DNA of 64,000 bases from Amia ocellicauda (taxonomy: Eukaryota; Chordata; Actinopteri; Amiiformes; Amiidae). The translations under genes and the position numbers were made by a program. The DNA is taken from assembly GCF_036373705.1 (NCBI RefSeq), contig NC_089863.1:23520417-23584416 (forward strand), in the 5' to 3' direction. Each line of letters begins with the position of its first letter. Within the stretch, counting starts at the first letter, position 1. The notes below the pieces were generated by a model. The model saw nothing but the letters and a program-made list of their open reading frames with translations. It was not told the origin of the DNA and made no database searches. This document shows positions 11,311 to 23,750 of this stretch, piece after piece.

Positions 11311-12120
11311 AGAAAACCAACAAAAGAAACATAACGCAATGGTCCCAATTGCATTTTGGCAATCTATAAACCACTTCTTATCGGGCGCCTAATTACCTGA
11401 TTATCATTCACTTCCTGTTAGGTGTATCATTACCCTTTTTCCCCACATCAATATCTATTGGTTATACATTTTCTAATATCTCGCATGTTAAAGGGGTGTC
11501 CATTTCCGTGTAACTCTTTTGGGGGCCCAATCTGTCACCAGTTTTGCATTTATTTCAAGATGGGGAAGAACATCTCTCAGAAAAGATATCTCCAAGATGG
11601 ATCAAAAGTAAATGAATAAAAGGAGTATAATATTTGACTTTTGACACCAGTTTGCACGATGAATGTCAAGGCTTTGCTCTGAACCTGCAGAAGCGTTTCA
11701 GAAGCGTAAAGTCCACAGTTTTGTTTCTGTGACCGTCTGAGGGGCCAATGTGGCTCTTGTGGAATTGTGTTTGGAATGGAGGACAAGCAAAGAAATCCTC
11801 CCCCATCCTTCTGGGATGCGAATGACAGAGCTGTGTTTACTTTAGATACAACGTCCTTTTCTTTCAGCCAAAAGGTGTGGTAGTTGTAGAGAGAAGGATC
11901 ATGGGAGAAATGGCCCCTGTTCACAGAAATACTTTGACTTGTGAGATGCGATTCTATTCATAGACTCTCATTTAGTAGTCGCCTCCTAAGCTCTTATCGA
12001 CCATACCTATAGGAGAGCTTTAATCTTGCAGTATTTGCACTGACATTTAGCACTTTTGATTGTATTAGAATGCACTTGTTTTCTTGCTTTCATTTATATA
12101 ATATTTTACACTAATAAAGA
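11311..12120 (+). other. 3' UTR of the MS4A-type gene with polyadenylation signals
   Basis: After the TGA at 11308-11310 there is no further coding signal. AATAAA occurs at 11615-11620 and again at 12113-12118, giving two plausible transcript ends. Confidence 0.5.
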
Positions 12121-13319
12121 AACTGTGGCTGCAGCCAAGCTTGTGTGTGTCATCCTTGAGGGACAGGACCCTACAACATGGGGCCGGAAAACCTGTTCAG
12201 GTCAGTTGGTCTTCTGCCCCAGCTGTGGCACGGCGATGCCGAGTCTTGCATTTCCATGCCTGGCTTCGGTTCATCCCAGGCCTCAAAAAGAGTTGGGAAT
12301 CCCAAAACGGAGTCCTGCCAGCGCAGATCCGACATCATTCGTAGCAGTATCGGTCAGATGTGCCACAGACTTGGTTTGTTTTTTAAAAGACTAATTACAA
12401 AATGTATTGTGATGTCAGGAGTGGTGGTGAGGTGAGGTATTTCTCTAAATGTCCACAAGGGGGAGGTGCTGTCACAGGAGAGCTTCACATGTCATTTGCA
12501 GTGTTATCTTCCATGTAATGGAGTATTTTAGAAATATTAAAATATATGTTCCATGGTGTTTAACATTTTCCTTCTACAATGGCTGTAAAACACAGTAAGT
12601 GCTGAACACAGTGCAGTTTGCAGGGCTGCCTTTAATTAAAACAAGTTTGCTTTAACAATTTTTAAATTCTATAAAAGGTATGGTTTTATTTGCTGGGAAT
12701 GCTTTCACTAATTTATTCTTACAATTAATCGATTCAAATTAAAAAACTACAATTAAAGGCAAGGTAAATAAAGTGATGATAGAAAATTCGCAGTCTCGAA
12801 GTACTGGGCTCCACACTTCAAGAAAGATATCCCTGGAACAGAGGAGACTACGTGGGGAACTCACACTTTTTACTTCTGGGTGATAATGGTTCGTCTCTTT
12901 GGCTTCACACATTGTTAAATTAACTGTGTGTGTGTGTGGAGGTGTTATTATCGTGGCTGTGTGCCTTTGGCAGAGAGAATGGGAATTGGAATGGCTGAAG
13001 GTTTAAAGTGTTTTATTAAAAGTAAAAGTTACCTGTGAAGTGAAAGTAAAAGCTGACAACAATGAGAAATGCAGGTCATTTTAAAGTAAGGGTGGTAAAT
13101 GACTGCTTTAGAAGCCACTGTCCTTTTTGTGTGCGAAACCATGACTTTTATCATGTGACATGTTACAGTCAGGGATTTTGTAGGCATATAGTCAGGTGTA
13201 TGATTAAACAATTATACCAAACAGGTGCTAATGAGCATCAATTCAATATGTACAGTAGGTTGAAACACAATCAGTAACTGAAACAAACAGCTGTGTAGGA
13301 GGAATAAAACTGGGTGAGG
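12121..13319. other. Intergenic stretch with a small CR1-like fragment
   Basis: No gene is recognised. Positions about 12790-12868 (GGGCTCCACACTTCAAGAAA, then GGAACAGAGGAGACTACG) resemble the C-terminal coding part of fish CR1-type LINEs, with an internal deletion. Positions 13150-13320 look like the 5' non-coding part of the Tc1 element that follows. Confidence 0.45.
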
Positions 13320-14053
13320 AACAGCCAAACTCAGCTAACAAGGTGAGGCTGCTGAAGACAGTTTACTGTCAAAAGTCACACACCATGGCAAGACTGAGCA
13401 CAGCAACAAGACACAAGGTAGTTCTACTGCATCAGCAAGGTCTCTCCCAGGCAGACATTTCAAGGCAGACAGGGGTTTCCAGATGTGCCGTCCAAGCTCT
13501 TTTGAAGAAGCACAAAGAAACGGGCAACGTTGAGGACTGTAGATGCAGTGGTCGGCCAAGGAAACTTACTGCAGCAGATGAAAGATGCATCATGCTTACT
13601 TCCCTTCGCAATCGGAAGATGTCCAGCAGTGCCATCAGCTCAGAATTGGCAGAAAACAGTGGGACCCTGGTACACCCATCTACTGTCCGGAGAAGTCTGG
13701 TCAGAAGTGGCCTCCATGGAAGACTTGCGGCCAAAAAGCCATACCTCTGACGTGGCAACAAGGCCAAGCGACTCCACTATGCACGAAAACACAGGAACTG
13801 GGTGCAGAAAAATGGCAGCAGGTGCTCTGGACTGATGAGTCAAAATGTGCATGGTGGAGGTTCCTTGCAAGTTTGGGGCTGCATGTCTGCAAATGGAGTT
13901 GGGGATTTGGTCAGAATGAATGGTCTCCTCAATGCTGAGATGAACAGGCAGATACTTATCCATCATGCAATACCATCAGGGAGGCATCTGATTGGCCCCA
14001 AATTTATTCTGCAGCATGACAACGACCCCAAACACACAATCGTTGCTCTGTAA
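13320..14053 (+). mobile_element. Tc1/mariner element, transposase pseudogene truncated at the 3' end
   Basis: An ATG at 13385 opens 121 codons of Tc1 N-terminal DNA-binding domain (HQQGLSQADISRQTGVSR; GRPRKL linker), ended by TGA at 13748. Sequence then continues in shifted frames through the first catalytic aspartate block (QQVLWTDESK, near 13820-13845), a deletion, GGGSLQVWGCMSANGVGDL, and the second aspartate block (LQHDNDPKHT, near 14010-14040). The third acidic residue and the right terminus are missing. It is a dead copy of a fish Tc1 family different from those at 8.2, 47.2 and 52.0 kb. Confidence 0.85.
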
Positions 14054-15580
14054 TCACTATAATAGGATTAGCTACCTACCTTACCACTGCACTGTATTTA
14101 CATCCCCAAGAGTTGACCAAACAAATGCACGTTGCGTTAAGTAAGTAGAAAAACAACCCAAACCTTAGCAAATAGATTCACTTTCTTGGGACTCTTACAC
14201 CGAATTAATTCACATTTAGCCCTATAATAAACTTCCTCCTGATATTTTACTGTTAAAAGTCTCTGATATAGGAAATTGTTAGTTCAGTTAAGGGTTCAGA
14301 TCTCTTTCATAATCCACCTGTTAAGAGACTAGGTTATATTAAACACCTGTTACAGTTTGGCACCGTTATTCCCCAAAAGGTTCCCAGATACAGTAGGCTT
14401 GTCAGCAGGTGGCGACTAAGGATCACAATTACAAAGCAGGTCAGCTGGGATATGAGATAGCAAGTGCTGAAAAGAAACGAATGACCTTAAATCCGATCAA
14501 ATATTATGGAGAAACGCCAACCACATTTTTCACCGCCATCCTCTGGTAGAGAACAACGAAAGGTCACTCTTTTTACAATCTAACGACGTATTTCCCCGCT
14601 ACTATACAGTAAGTAAATCTGTCCTCTGTCCTGGGAAACAAACATGGGAAGCACAGGCCCACAGGTTTTCCAGCTCTCTCTACATCAACAATCACTGGAT
14701 ACCTTGAACACAGGGACAGTTTGCCTAATTAAGACTTAATTGGCTCAATTAAGCAGTTAACGATCTGAAACAAAAACCTGTTGGCCCTGTGGCTCTCCAG
14801 GACCAGGGTTGGCCACCCCTGACCTACTGTGTACACAAATCCAGCAGGAACGGTCAAGAAAGAGTTAATAGGACTTCCTGACTCAATAAGATGCTTGAAA
14901 GCCAATGTTCAGTTCAGCTTATGGAGTGGAAAGATGCTTGAATTCCTCAGCAGGCTTGTGTGTATTTCTGGGTCTGTATCTTTGACGTGCGATGACAACT
15001 GTAGCGAAAGCACAGCGCCTGATCTCACCGTGAGAAATTCACATCGAGGGAGAGGGGGAGAGGGAGGAAGAGAGAGAGAGACTCGTCCAAAACTCAACAA
15101 TATGGCCAATTGATACACAAGACTGACAACCAAACGGTGCCTCTAGTTTGTCTTGGCACTCTGACCGTCACCCTCATGCGTCCGGAGACCAGAGGAGGGG
15201 CGGCGATGCCAGCAGGCAGAAAAACAGAAAACGATTTAATATGTTGGTTCCACGTTCTTGCAGATTTGCACGGTCAGTTGGAGCATGAGAAGATGAATTG
15301 CCCTGTAAACTGAACTTGCTAGGGACAGGAAAAACGTACAACCAGAAAAACAAGCAAATGCGGAAAAGCGCTCAGTTGGGGTATGAAAGAAAACAAAATC
15401 AAGCACTAGTGTAATATGTAACTATCTAGATGAATTACTATCAGTTTTTGAGTTGACTGATCCAAAGCTGAATGGTTGTTTATCGGATGCAAAAGCCCCA
15501 ATTAATTGTTTCTGCTAAATTCAATGCTGTGCTGTCGTCTGCTGTACATCCAACAAGTTGACAGTTGATTATCTATATAT

Positions 15581-15611
15581 GTGTGTGTGTGTGTGTTTGT
15601 GTGTGTGTGTG
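15581..15611. repeat. (GT)n microsatellite, imperfect, continuing into GT-rich sequence to 15660
   Basis: A GT tract with one T interruption, followed by GAGAGA and GTGTGTGAGTGT variants. Confidence 0.9.
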
Positions 15612-16513
15612 GGTGAGAGAGAGACAGAGTGTGTGTGAGTGTCTGTGTGTGTCAGTGTATGAGTCAAATCCAAAGTTTTCACAATCATAGTCTCAATTCG
15701 GATCAATCATCTGGAACATTTACAGTTAAATGTGCAACTGACACGAAAATGTAGCCAAAGCTATCAAAACACAGATAATACTAATTTCTAAACAAACAAG
15801 AAAAGCGTGTGATGCAACACCCAGACAATACTGCAACGGGAAACATCTTTATTTCCAATCATTTCGTTACACAACGGCCGTCTGCATTCCTGCACCTGTT
15901 CAAATGGCTGCACGCCAAGCCCAGGTCTCCACAGAGAGGCTGACACACATCTGTGGGATTGCGCTCCCGGGTTAACACGGTCCCACGCGTGTTAGCACAA
16001 CCCCAATCACAGTGTAATATTTCGGATGTTGAATGTGGTTGTGTGTCTTGTCTCACAGTGTCCTAAAGCCTTTACTATACGAATCTCTGGGCTTTCATTA
16101 GGGTAATGCATTTTTACGCTCAGCCAAGTACATTTCTAAATCCCCAAAGGATGTAGCAAACACACAAGGCCATACAGTCACCATATCATGTTTCCTACTT
16201 ACGCCCACTACTCTCCTTACTAGAATACATGATTTGTTTTATGACCCTGGAGTAGATTTATGCTGAAGAACTAGATGGCTTCACAGACCTTTATCAGGAT
16301 GATAACACAATAACAACATACTGATCCACTTTCTTTTCTTTCATTCATTCACTCTCTCTCTCTCTCTCTCTCTGTCTCTTTCAAATTGGGTAATGGTTTT
16401 GCTTTTACCTTAGATATGGTAGTTGTTGGTTTTACAGTTTGTTTTATTGTATTTTTAATTTGGATTGTTTGGTGCATTTGTTTGGCATTTGATCAATAAA
16501 GGCGATTTAAACG

Positions 16514-16541
16514 TCTCTCTCTCTCTCTCTCTCTCTCTCTT
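16514..16541. repeat. (CT)n microsatellite; a second CT tract at 16352-16380
   Basis: Two CT dinucleotide tracts about 130 bases apart, read directly. Confidence 0.9.
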
Positions 16542-19039
16542 TCATAGCATATATATATTGGTCCGTGAAATGCAGGGAGTTGTGGAGGTGGAGGAAAGTA
16601 TTGAATAAAGTTACACATGAGGGCAATTAGGAAATTAATCTTGTTTGAGAACACAACTTGAGCAATGTCCACCCTTCCGTAAACAAGATGACGGTCTCAA
16701 ATGTTACAGGTTGGCGGACCGAGGCGAGGGCGTCACCTGATACAAGATATCGGCCCTGTTTTCAGAAGGAGGCCTCGCCTGCTATTTTATCTTCATGACT
16801 GTGTCCCAGAGCTCCCACAGGCTTCACAAACACTGCGACAAGATCGCAAACATTTGTCTTCCCTGAACTTTTCCCACCCCTGCCACGTAGAGGATGGAGG
16901 AGCGTGGGAATAAATGTCACATGGTCCCCGGAGTTGACAATGTCAACAAAACGTTCTCCCCTTCGAAAACCGGTTCCTTTTCAACAACCCAGCCTCCCCG
17001 CTGACCAAAATAGGAACAACACCTTAGCAACTGCGTAGTTACTAGTGATTTTACTTTAGTACAGCAGGAAGGAAAAGAAACTCCCTTTTCTCTTTCTAAG
17101 CTTTTACATCTCTCTATTTCTCTATTTTTAAGTGTTTTGCATTCTAGTATAATGTATTACAAAGGCTTAACAAAGTGTAAACAAATTCAGTTACACATTT
17201 CTTTTTATGTCCATTGTGCCTAAAAGTTCCTGATTGTTTTCTCGTACTTCCTTCAATAAGGGAACCTGTGTCAACGCCACTGAGTACATCTGTCTAATTA
17301 TAAGCACAGACTGATTCTTATATCTTCTTTCTGTGTAAAGTGTAATGTCAATTGTAAAATTATAGTAATTTAAGTCAAGATGACCCACAAAAGCTACGAA
17401 CACCTAACGAGCATCCGGGCTAACAGGCGACAACTGGAAACCCAAACCACGACCTCATAGCCGGTCTATGTGTTGAAGACATGAACATGCAGGGTTGTAT
17501 TGTAACCCAGTGGAGTTTTTGCACCTGTATAAAAACAATGGTTCCCTTGCAGAAAGCAATGCAATGTCAGGGCATGTACCGAATACAGTCTGAAACAGGT
17601 GCATCGCACTTTCACAATCCCGTAATGCACAAATTGCTCTGATTCCAGGTCGGGAGTGAGTATAAGGGAGGTCTTTGGCCTCCGGCTGTCCTGTTATGAA
17701 TGTATCAGTTTGGATCTTGGATTTAGCTTCCAACGCTGGAGGCAATTAAAACGTCGATGAGCAGAAAATATCACTGCATTCCAGCGGAACCTATGCAGGG
17801 ACTTGTCTGTCTGTGGCACATTCTCATGCCTGGCAGCCAACTCCGCTTGCATGTCAACAGTCTGTCAAAACAAACCAAAAGCCCGGAGAGAAAACCGGTC
17901 CCGAGTTCTTGTAATAGACAGCAAAACACCTGCTGTTCACTGCCTAATCTGCAGGAGCCTCCATCTCGAAAGTGTCTCGCACAAACCCTATAATTTGGTG
18001 GTTCTCTTCGCAGGAGCAGGTGGCATTCCAGCGCAAACAGGTTTTAAAGTGAGCTCCGTGGAAGAGCTAGCCCTCTCGCTCCTCAGCCACTAGACGGTAG
18101 TGGATTTCGACGACAGCGCCTGCTCCCTGCCCTTAAAACAGCCACAGGTATGTCTAGGTTGTCTCTAAGCTTTTGTTCAACAAGGAGCTGGAGAAAACAG
18201 TCGCCAAACCTACCTATATAATAATAATAATAATCTCATCATTGTCATAACAAAAGTCTGCTTAATGATGACATTGTTTTGCCCTTTCCTTTATTACAGT
18301 TGTTCTAGTATGTATGTATGTCACAGCTGTGGCCTTTCTTCATTGGGAATATTTGTATGTCAATGCCGGAGATGGAGGTCAGTGACATCAGCACATCTGG
18401 CCCGGGCACAACAGAGCTGAGAGTATGCAAATCAGAACCTGTCCGATATGCAAATGAGGCTGTTTTACTGCTTTTACAGTTGTTGCAACGGTAGAAACGC
18501 GCGGGGCAGGTTGACATTTGCATATGTATAGACCAGTCACTCAATGGGACCAGTGATGTTGGGTTTGGCAGAACTATGGGACCACAAACAGGCAGGTGCT
18601 ACTCAGATTTTGTAGAAATGCATTAATTGAGGATGAGTTTCTCCAAAGAACGAATTTAAAATATCAGTAAAACAGTATTTTGTATTGTACCGTATGTGAC
18701 AGGTAGGGCACTGCTGACACAAAAAGGCCCCACGGCTGCATTTTTTAATGAAAGGGTGAATACATTCTGGGTAATGCCCTGCGTCTTTGTTATCATTATT
18801 CCACTCGCGTTATCTGATGGAGGCCGACAATAAGACAGGGTTTGCAAAAAGCCTGCTGTGTCTTGTCTGTAGGCACTTTTGTTGGAAGGTGGAAGGGTAT
18901 ACGGGACACTTTGTTTTCAAGTGGTCATTGAAAAAGCGATTTCAAAGAACTCTTCCAATGTTCTAGAGTAGCTTATTCTAAAATTGCACACCCTACTTGA
19001 AGGTGATTTGCGGATGCATGGCAATTCCTGTTTGGTCCT

Positions 19040-19345
19040 GAAGTCGAACTGTCCTGTGGGATGTTTGTTCCAGCCGAATTACTTAATTGGACACGTTTTC
19101 TTTTCTAATTTCATTTGTAAATTGTTGAGCTTAGAAAGATCTGGAGAATTCAAGTGCCTCACATCAATTTATATTTATTTGACTTGAAATCAAGAGCTGT
19201 TTAACATTGTCAAAAAGCGCTCCTTTTCAAGTTATATATAAATTGATGTGAGGCACAATTCAGATCATTAGTGTGGTTAACGGTTCAATTATGTAATGGA
19301 GAGCTCGGCTGGTACACAAAGCAGCCTGCAGGGACAGGGTTGAGA
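19040..19345. repeat. Composite foldback repeat with nested inverted repeats
   Basis: The inner arms are GTGCCTCACATCAATTTATA at 19154-19173 and its reverse complement at 19236-19255. The outer segments (CCAGCCGAATTACTTAATTG near 19071 and its inverted relative ending CTCGGCTGG near 19312) belong to the foldback family seen at 56.1 kb. The whole region could form a long stem. Confidence 0.6.
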
Positions 19346-21329
19346 ATCGTGGCCTTCATCCATTGATTTCCAACACTTGTCCTGGACTAGCCCAACCCTT
19401 CAGTTTCATAGACTGCTTTGGACAGTGGCTTAAACTAGCAATTGGAGCCATTAAGTAAACTGATAACATGTTTGGAAGTTAAACGAGGAGGTTCAGTTGC
19501 TCAGCAGGACCAGGGTTGGACCCGGCCCAGGCAACTATCTTGGAGAACAGAGGAATATGATCTAGTTTCCAAAAATCTAGGTTTCGTCTCGGTGCTGCAC
19601 TGCTTAAAGATGGCATTCGATCTTGGCTTGAGGATCGCCTGCTTGCTCCAATCCAAAAGATACATTGTTTTGACGCAAACCTAGCATATGAACCTAACAT
19701 ATGCTCAATCTCTGCTGTTCCTCATACTCAGCATCAACAAAACTCAAACTCTTGGGGCGCCCTGCTCTGAGGAGACCACATGACAAGCGTCTAAATTATT
19801 TTTGAACCCGTCACCTGACAACCTGTGCGGTGACACGAGGCAGAACACAGCACCATTGCCATAGAAACATCATGAAGCCGGTATTAATAAAGTGGATTAC
19901 TCTTGCCCTCGTGAGAGAGCATGTGTGTGTGTCCTTGCGTGCCGATCGTGCTTTCCTCGCCCACGTGATGTTTGCCTGCGTTCCTGTAGTCACCTGACGG
20001 GGAAAAGTCTCAATGTGAGACTGTCTGGGGGCAAATTGTATTGCAGGCAAACCATTTGGCCTGATAAGAGCATTAGTTTGTGTTTGCACTCAATTTGGGA
20101 ACAGAGCATCACTGCTAGGACTGAATGCGGAACCGAGGCAAGTTGTTTGGCGCATGTTGTGACTTTAAGGCTATGGATCTAGACCAGGGGTGGGCTATTC
20201 CAGTCCACACGGGCCTCGAGGAATTCTGGTTGTCATTCCAACTTCATGATCTTACTCCAGTCGTTATTAGAATAAGAAGTCCAATCGCCTGTGGGTTCCA
20301 GGTCTTAATCTGGTCTCTACCTGGAGTTTATGACATAAATTAGGGAGGAAGTTAACCGCCTGTTCTCTTGTTCATAAGCGCAACCAGTCAAATACACCCA
20401 CACAAGCACAGGTGTCACATGACAAGATTCCCTACACCTGTGTCATCAGGAGCGTCACATCCCTCCGCATCCCCCCTCTGCCATTGGCTCGGTCGATGGA
20501 GGGGCGGGGCTTCTGGTAGCCTCATTCTCAGTGCCAGGCTGTCATTTCCTGTGCCGGGCAGGTTAAGGCCAAATAAACTTACAATACATTCAACCAAAAC
20601 TACCATCCACAAATGCCAATTAAAACCAGAAGAAGCCCGGCCCTGTTGAAAGCGTTCACCATAAGAGTCAGTTATTTTAGTTCAGACTGACATAAGGAAA
20701 TGGGTGTAATTAGTGCAAGTTGCATACTTTTGTACAGACAATTCATACATATTCCCTTGATGCATTCATGGAAAGGCAACATTCATATTTCAGACACCTC
20801 TGTTTTAGCCTTTAAAATAAGAGCACCCAAACCTAGCCTGGTGATGCCTAAATGCACACTCTCTTGCCACAAAACCACAGGATGCCCAACAGCTCAAAAA
20901 CCAATAGAAAGTAACCAAAAGCAAATATACCAGGGCTGTGAAATAACCTCACTAGCTTGAGTTGAAATCCACACAGTGAATCGGCAGACCTTAACTGACC
21001 CTCTGTGTAGAGCTGGAGCCGTCTGCCCTGATTGGCCAAAGGGAAACAATCGCCTTCTCATTCTGGACAGTCAATAAATCGGACAGCTCATGGGACACCA
21101 CAGTCCAGCCAGTCATTAAGAGCTGGGTGGCCTCTTGCTGCCCTCAGTGCCCCCCTGCCTCCCTCTTTGATAACGTTAATAGAAATCATTTCTAAAACAG
21201 GAAGTAATCCAGAGGGAGTTGTGATCGCTGGGCTCGAGTTTGCTTTCTAGGATTTCAATTGCATAATGAATAAATACACCGAAAACATTTTAATCTATCC
21301 TATTGTCCCAAGTCTTTTGTTAATATGTG

Positions 21330-22110
21330 TACATTACCGATCATATGGCTTAGAACACCTCAATTTTTCCAGGTTTTATTGAAATGTATGCAGTTTAATG
21401 GCTCAATGTACTCTGAAATTACAGCATAGAACAAATAAACAATTGGAGATAAAAATAAATCATGGAATCGTTTTATTCAACAAATCAACAAGCTGACATA
21501 CCCCTCTGTACCCTTAAAAGGGCACCAAATCCGTGTGCTTCTCTTTAATCCCATGTGCACTATTCACTGTTGTGTTGTTTGACAAGTGTTTGGATCCCAT
21601 GAAAGCTGAGACTTTCAGCCGAGATGGAAAACTCTGTTTACAGTGTACTAATACACAACAATTTTACATCATTGGATCTGAACCTCTCTGTGTTTGATAG
21701 AACATAAAATAAAATGTATACTGAATGAATGGTTAGGTTGTTCTGAACAAAACAAGCCTATTTGCAAAGAAATCCAATCAAACTGAGTGATCTGTGACCG
21801 ACATGGAAACTTTAAATTGGATGTGTCTGAGAATGAAACGCGCTGGCAGCCAAGAGAATAAGCTTTCAAATGATGTGCGCATTGTAGAAATACAGTGTAA
21901 TTTAAGAGGGTGTAGTAACACAGACTATAACTCAGAAATGTACATTATTTTTCAGTTTTTGGTATCCTAAACCTCTTTTTTTCTTTTTTACCTCTGGCAG
22001 TTTACCGCTTACCTTTGTACCATTCAGGTTATTCACTGGACTTGAACTGCTTACATTTCTATAAAAACTGAAAAAATGGGGGTGTTCTAAAACTTTTGAC
22101 CGGTAGTGTA
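21330..22110. mobile_element. Tc1/mariner-derived non-autonomous element with both termini
   Basis: TA at 21330-21331 is followed by a degenerate left end (CATTACCGATCATATGGC, then TTAGAACACCTCAATTTTTCC). The right end is well preserved and reads in reverse complement TACACTACCGGTCAAAAG, closing with TA at 22109-22110. The left end of the element at 8159 has the same terminus. The interior of about 750 bases has no transposase frame, so this copy depended on an enzyme supplied elsewhere. Confidence 0.75.
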
Positions 22111-22479
22111 TATTTACGTATGTATGTATGTATGTAGGCATGTATTAAAGCCCTAAACGGTGTCTTTACACATCCAGTTGCCCAAAAGTCTGTATATTGG
22201 ATATATAGGGACACCCTGTATGGTCTTATGTAACGTGTTATCCAGGTCAGACAAGTAATTTGAAAATTGAATATTAGGTGTATTATTTGTAGTAGTAGTA
22301 GTAGAACTTCTCATGGTTGTAGTACTATATTCTACTTTATTTGACAGAGACCTTTGTCTAAGCTGAGCCCTTCTGAATGCAGATTGCTCTTTGAACACAA
22401 GCACATAAGATAAAGACAAACGGCTTATAGTAACACAAAACACACACTATATGTATACTGGCTAGGTCAGACATCAGGG

Positions 22480-22690
22480 ATACACACAGATACACACAAG
22501 AGATGCGCACAGAGACGCACAAACAGCCACACTGCCACAACGCCGCACAGCGATAGACAGAGACACAGACACAGCCACAGCCACAGAGACACAAACACAA
22601 AGATACACAGCCCCATAGACAGACACACAGCCACAGAGACACAAAGCTACAGAGACACATAAACACAGAGCCAGTCCAACCACTGGCGCA
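22480..22690. repeat. Degenerate ACACAGCC/GAGACACA minisatellite
   Basis: About 210 bases of imperfect repeats built from ACACAG, CCACAG and GAGACACA words with strong strand asymmetry (C and A on +, G and T on -). On the - strand this gives open frames rich in Cys, Val and Ser that are artefacts of the repeat. Confidence 0.8.
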
Positions 22691-23584
22691 CTCACACACA
22701 TGAAACAAAACAACACGGAGGGTAAACAGGGTAAACAGAAAAGGAAACCATTCTCCAAGAGGTTACCCTTATGTCTGTCAGTCCAGGGCCCGGCATTTGG
22801 CCTCTTCCTCTGCCGACACGCCCACTGTAGTCCTCCTTCTGTTATTACAGGGCATCTGAGCTGAGAGGCTTTGCAGGCATGGAGGAAAAACAATCCCGAG
22901 ATCTTTATCTGGGAAAGACCGAGCTGTCCCTGTGCCCGCGATGCGTCTGTCTGGTGATGTAACACTTGTACTGGAAAATCGGAGCGGAAAGGAAAGGGTG
23001 ACAGAGCGGAGGAGAGAAAGAGTGAGTTCTGAACTGGATGCTTTAACTGGGGGGGAGAGCTACAGAGTCCTGGACGTGGCTACGCAAATATTCAAATAAT
23101 ATAAAACTGCACAGGGTATTGTAGAAGTCAGAGGAAGTCTTAAGAGTTTGTTTTCCCAACGTCAGGCTCCTCCAGGGAACAAAGTAACTATTACATGTGA
23201 AAATCATTCAAGAAAGGGGAGAGATAAAATTAATGCCTCCCAACCCACCCCCCTCCTCAAATTAAAAGTCGTCTTTGGGGTTAAAACAGTCATACTCTAT
23301 CAGTGCAGCACGGTCACTGCTGCTTCCATCTCACCCAGGAGAAAAAGCAGTCGTCCATCTTGGCTTTCGACAGCCCCCCTTTCAAATACACTGTTTCCTG
23401 CCTCCTCAGACATCGAACAAAAACTCAATTATCAGCCTCATCTCGATCTTTGGACAGATGCAAAGTGGGAATAGCTGAGTGTACAAGCAGTCGTTTCTGT
23501 TTGTCAAGAACACAACAAAAGCACTTTTCAATTTTTTATTGTACATTATAAAAACAAATCTCCATATTATGCAAGTCATAACAT

Positions 23585-23750
23585 TTTTGCTCCCCAGCGA
23601 TGTGGCTGAAGCTGACAATCTGGGAACATTTAAAAATAGACTGGATAGGATCCTTGGATCACTCAGTTATTAATGGACACCAAACGGGCACAATGGGTCG
23701 AATGGCCTCCTCTCGATTGGACACTTTCTTATGTTCTTATGTTCTTATTG
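23585..23750 (+). mobile_element. CR1-like LINE 3' end with octamer tail
   Basis: The segment runs from CAGCGATGTGGCTGAAGCTG through ATAGACTGGATAGGATCC and GAATGGCCTCCTCTCG to a tail of TTCTTATG octamers. The same sequence occurs in reverse orientation at 40281-40490. Short direct octamer repeats at the 3' end, instead of poly(A), are characteristic of CR1-type non-LTR retrotransposons. Confidence 0.7.

Larger units (their letters stand above)
14054..21329. other. Gene-poor intergenic region with interspersed foldback repeats and microsatellites
   Basis: No coding exon could be supported on either strand. Repeat copies of the CCTGGTCCTGG / TTAATTGA foldback family lie at about 14690-14825, 19040-19345 and 20175-20345. 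TG and CT tracts occur at 15581-15611, 16352-16380 and 16514-16541. The many short open frames here show no recognisable domains. Confidence 0.5.

Noticed and set aside
22358..22965. Cysteine/valine/serine-rich open frames on - over the ACACAG repeat
   Set aside because: They are produced by the dinucleotide-like repeat composition, not by selection for protein.
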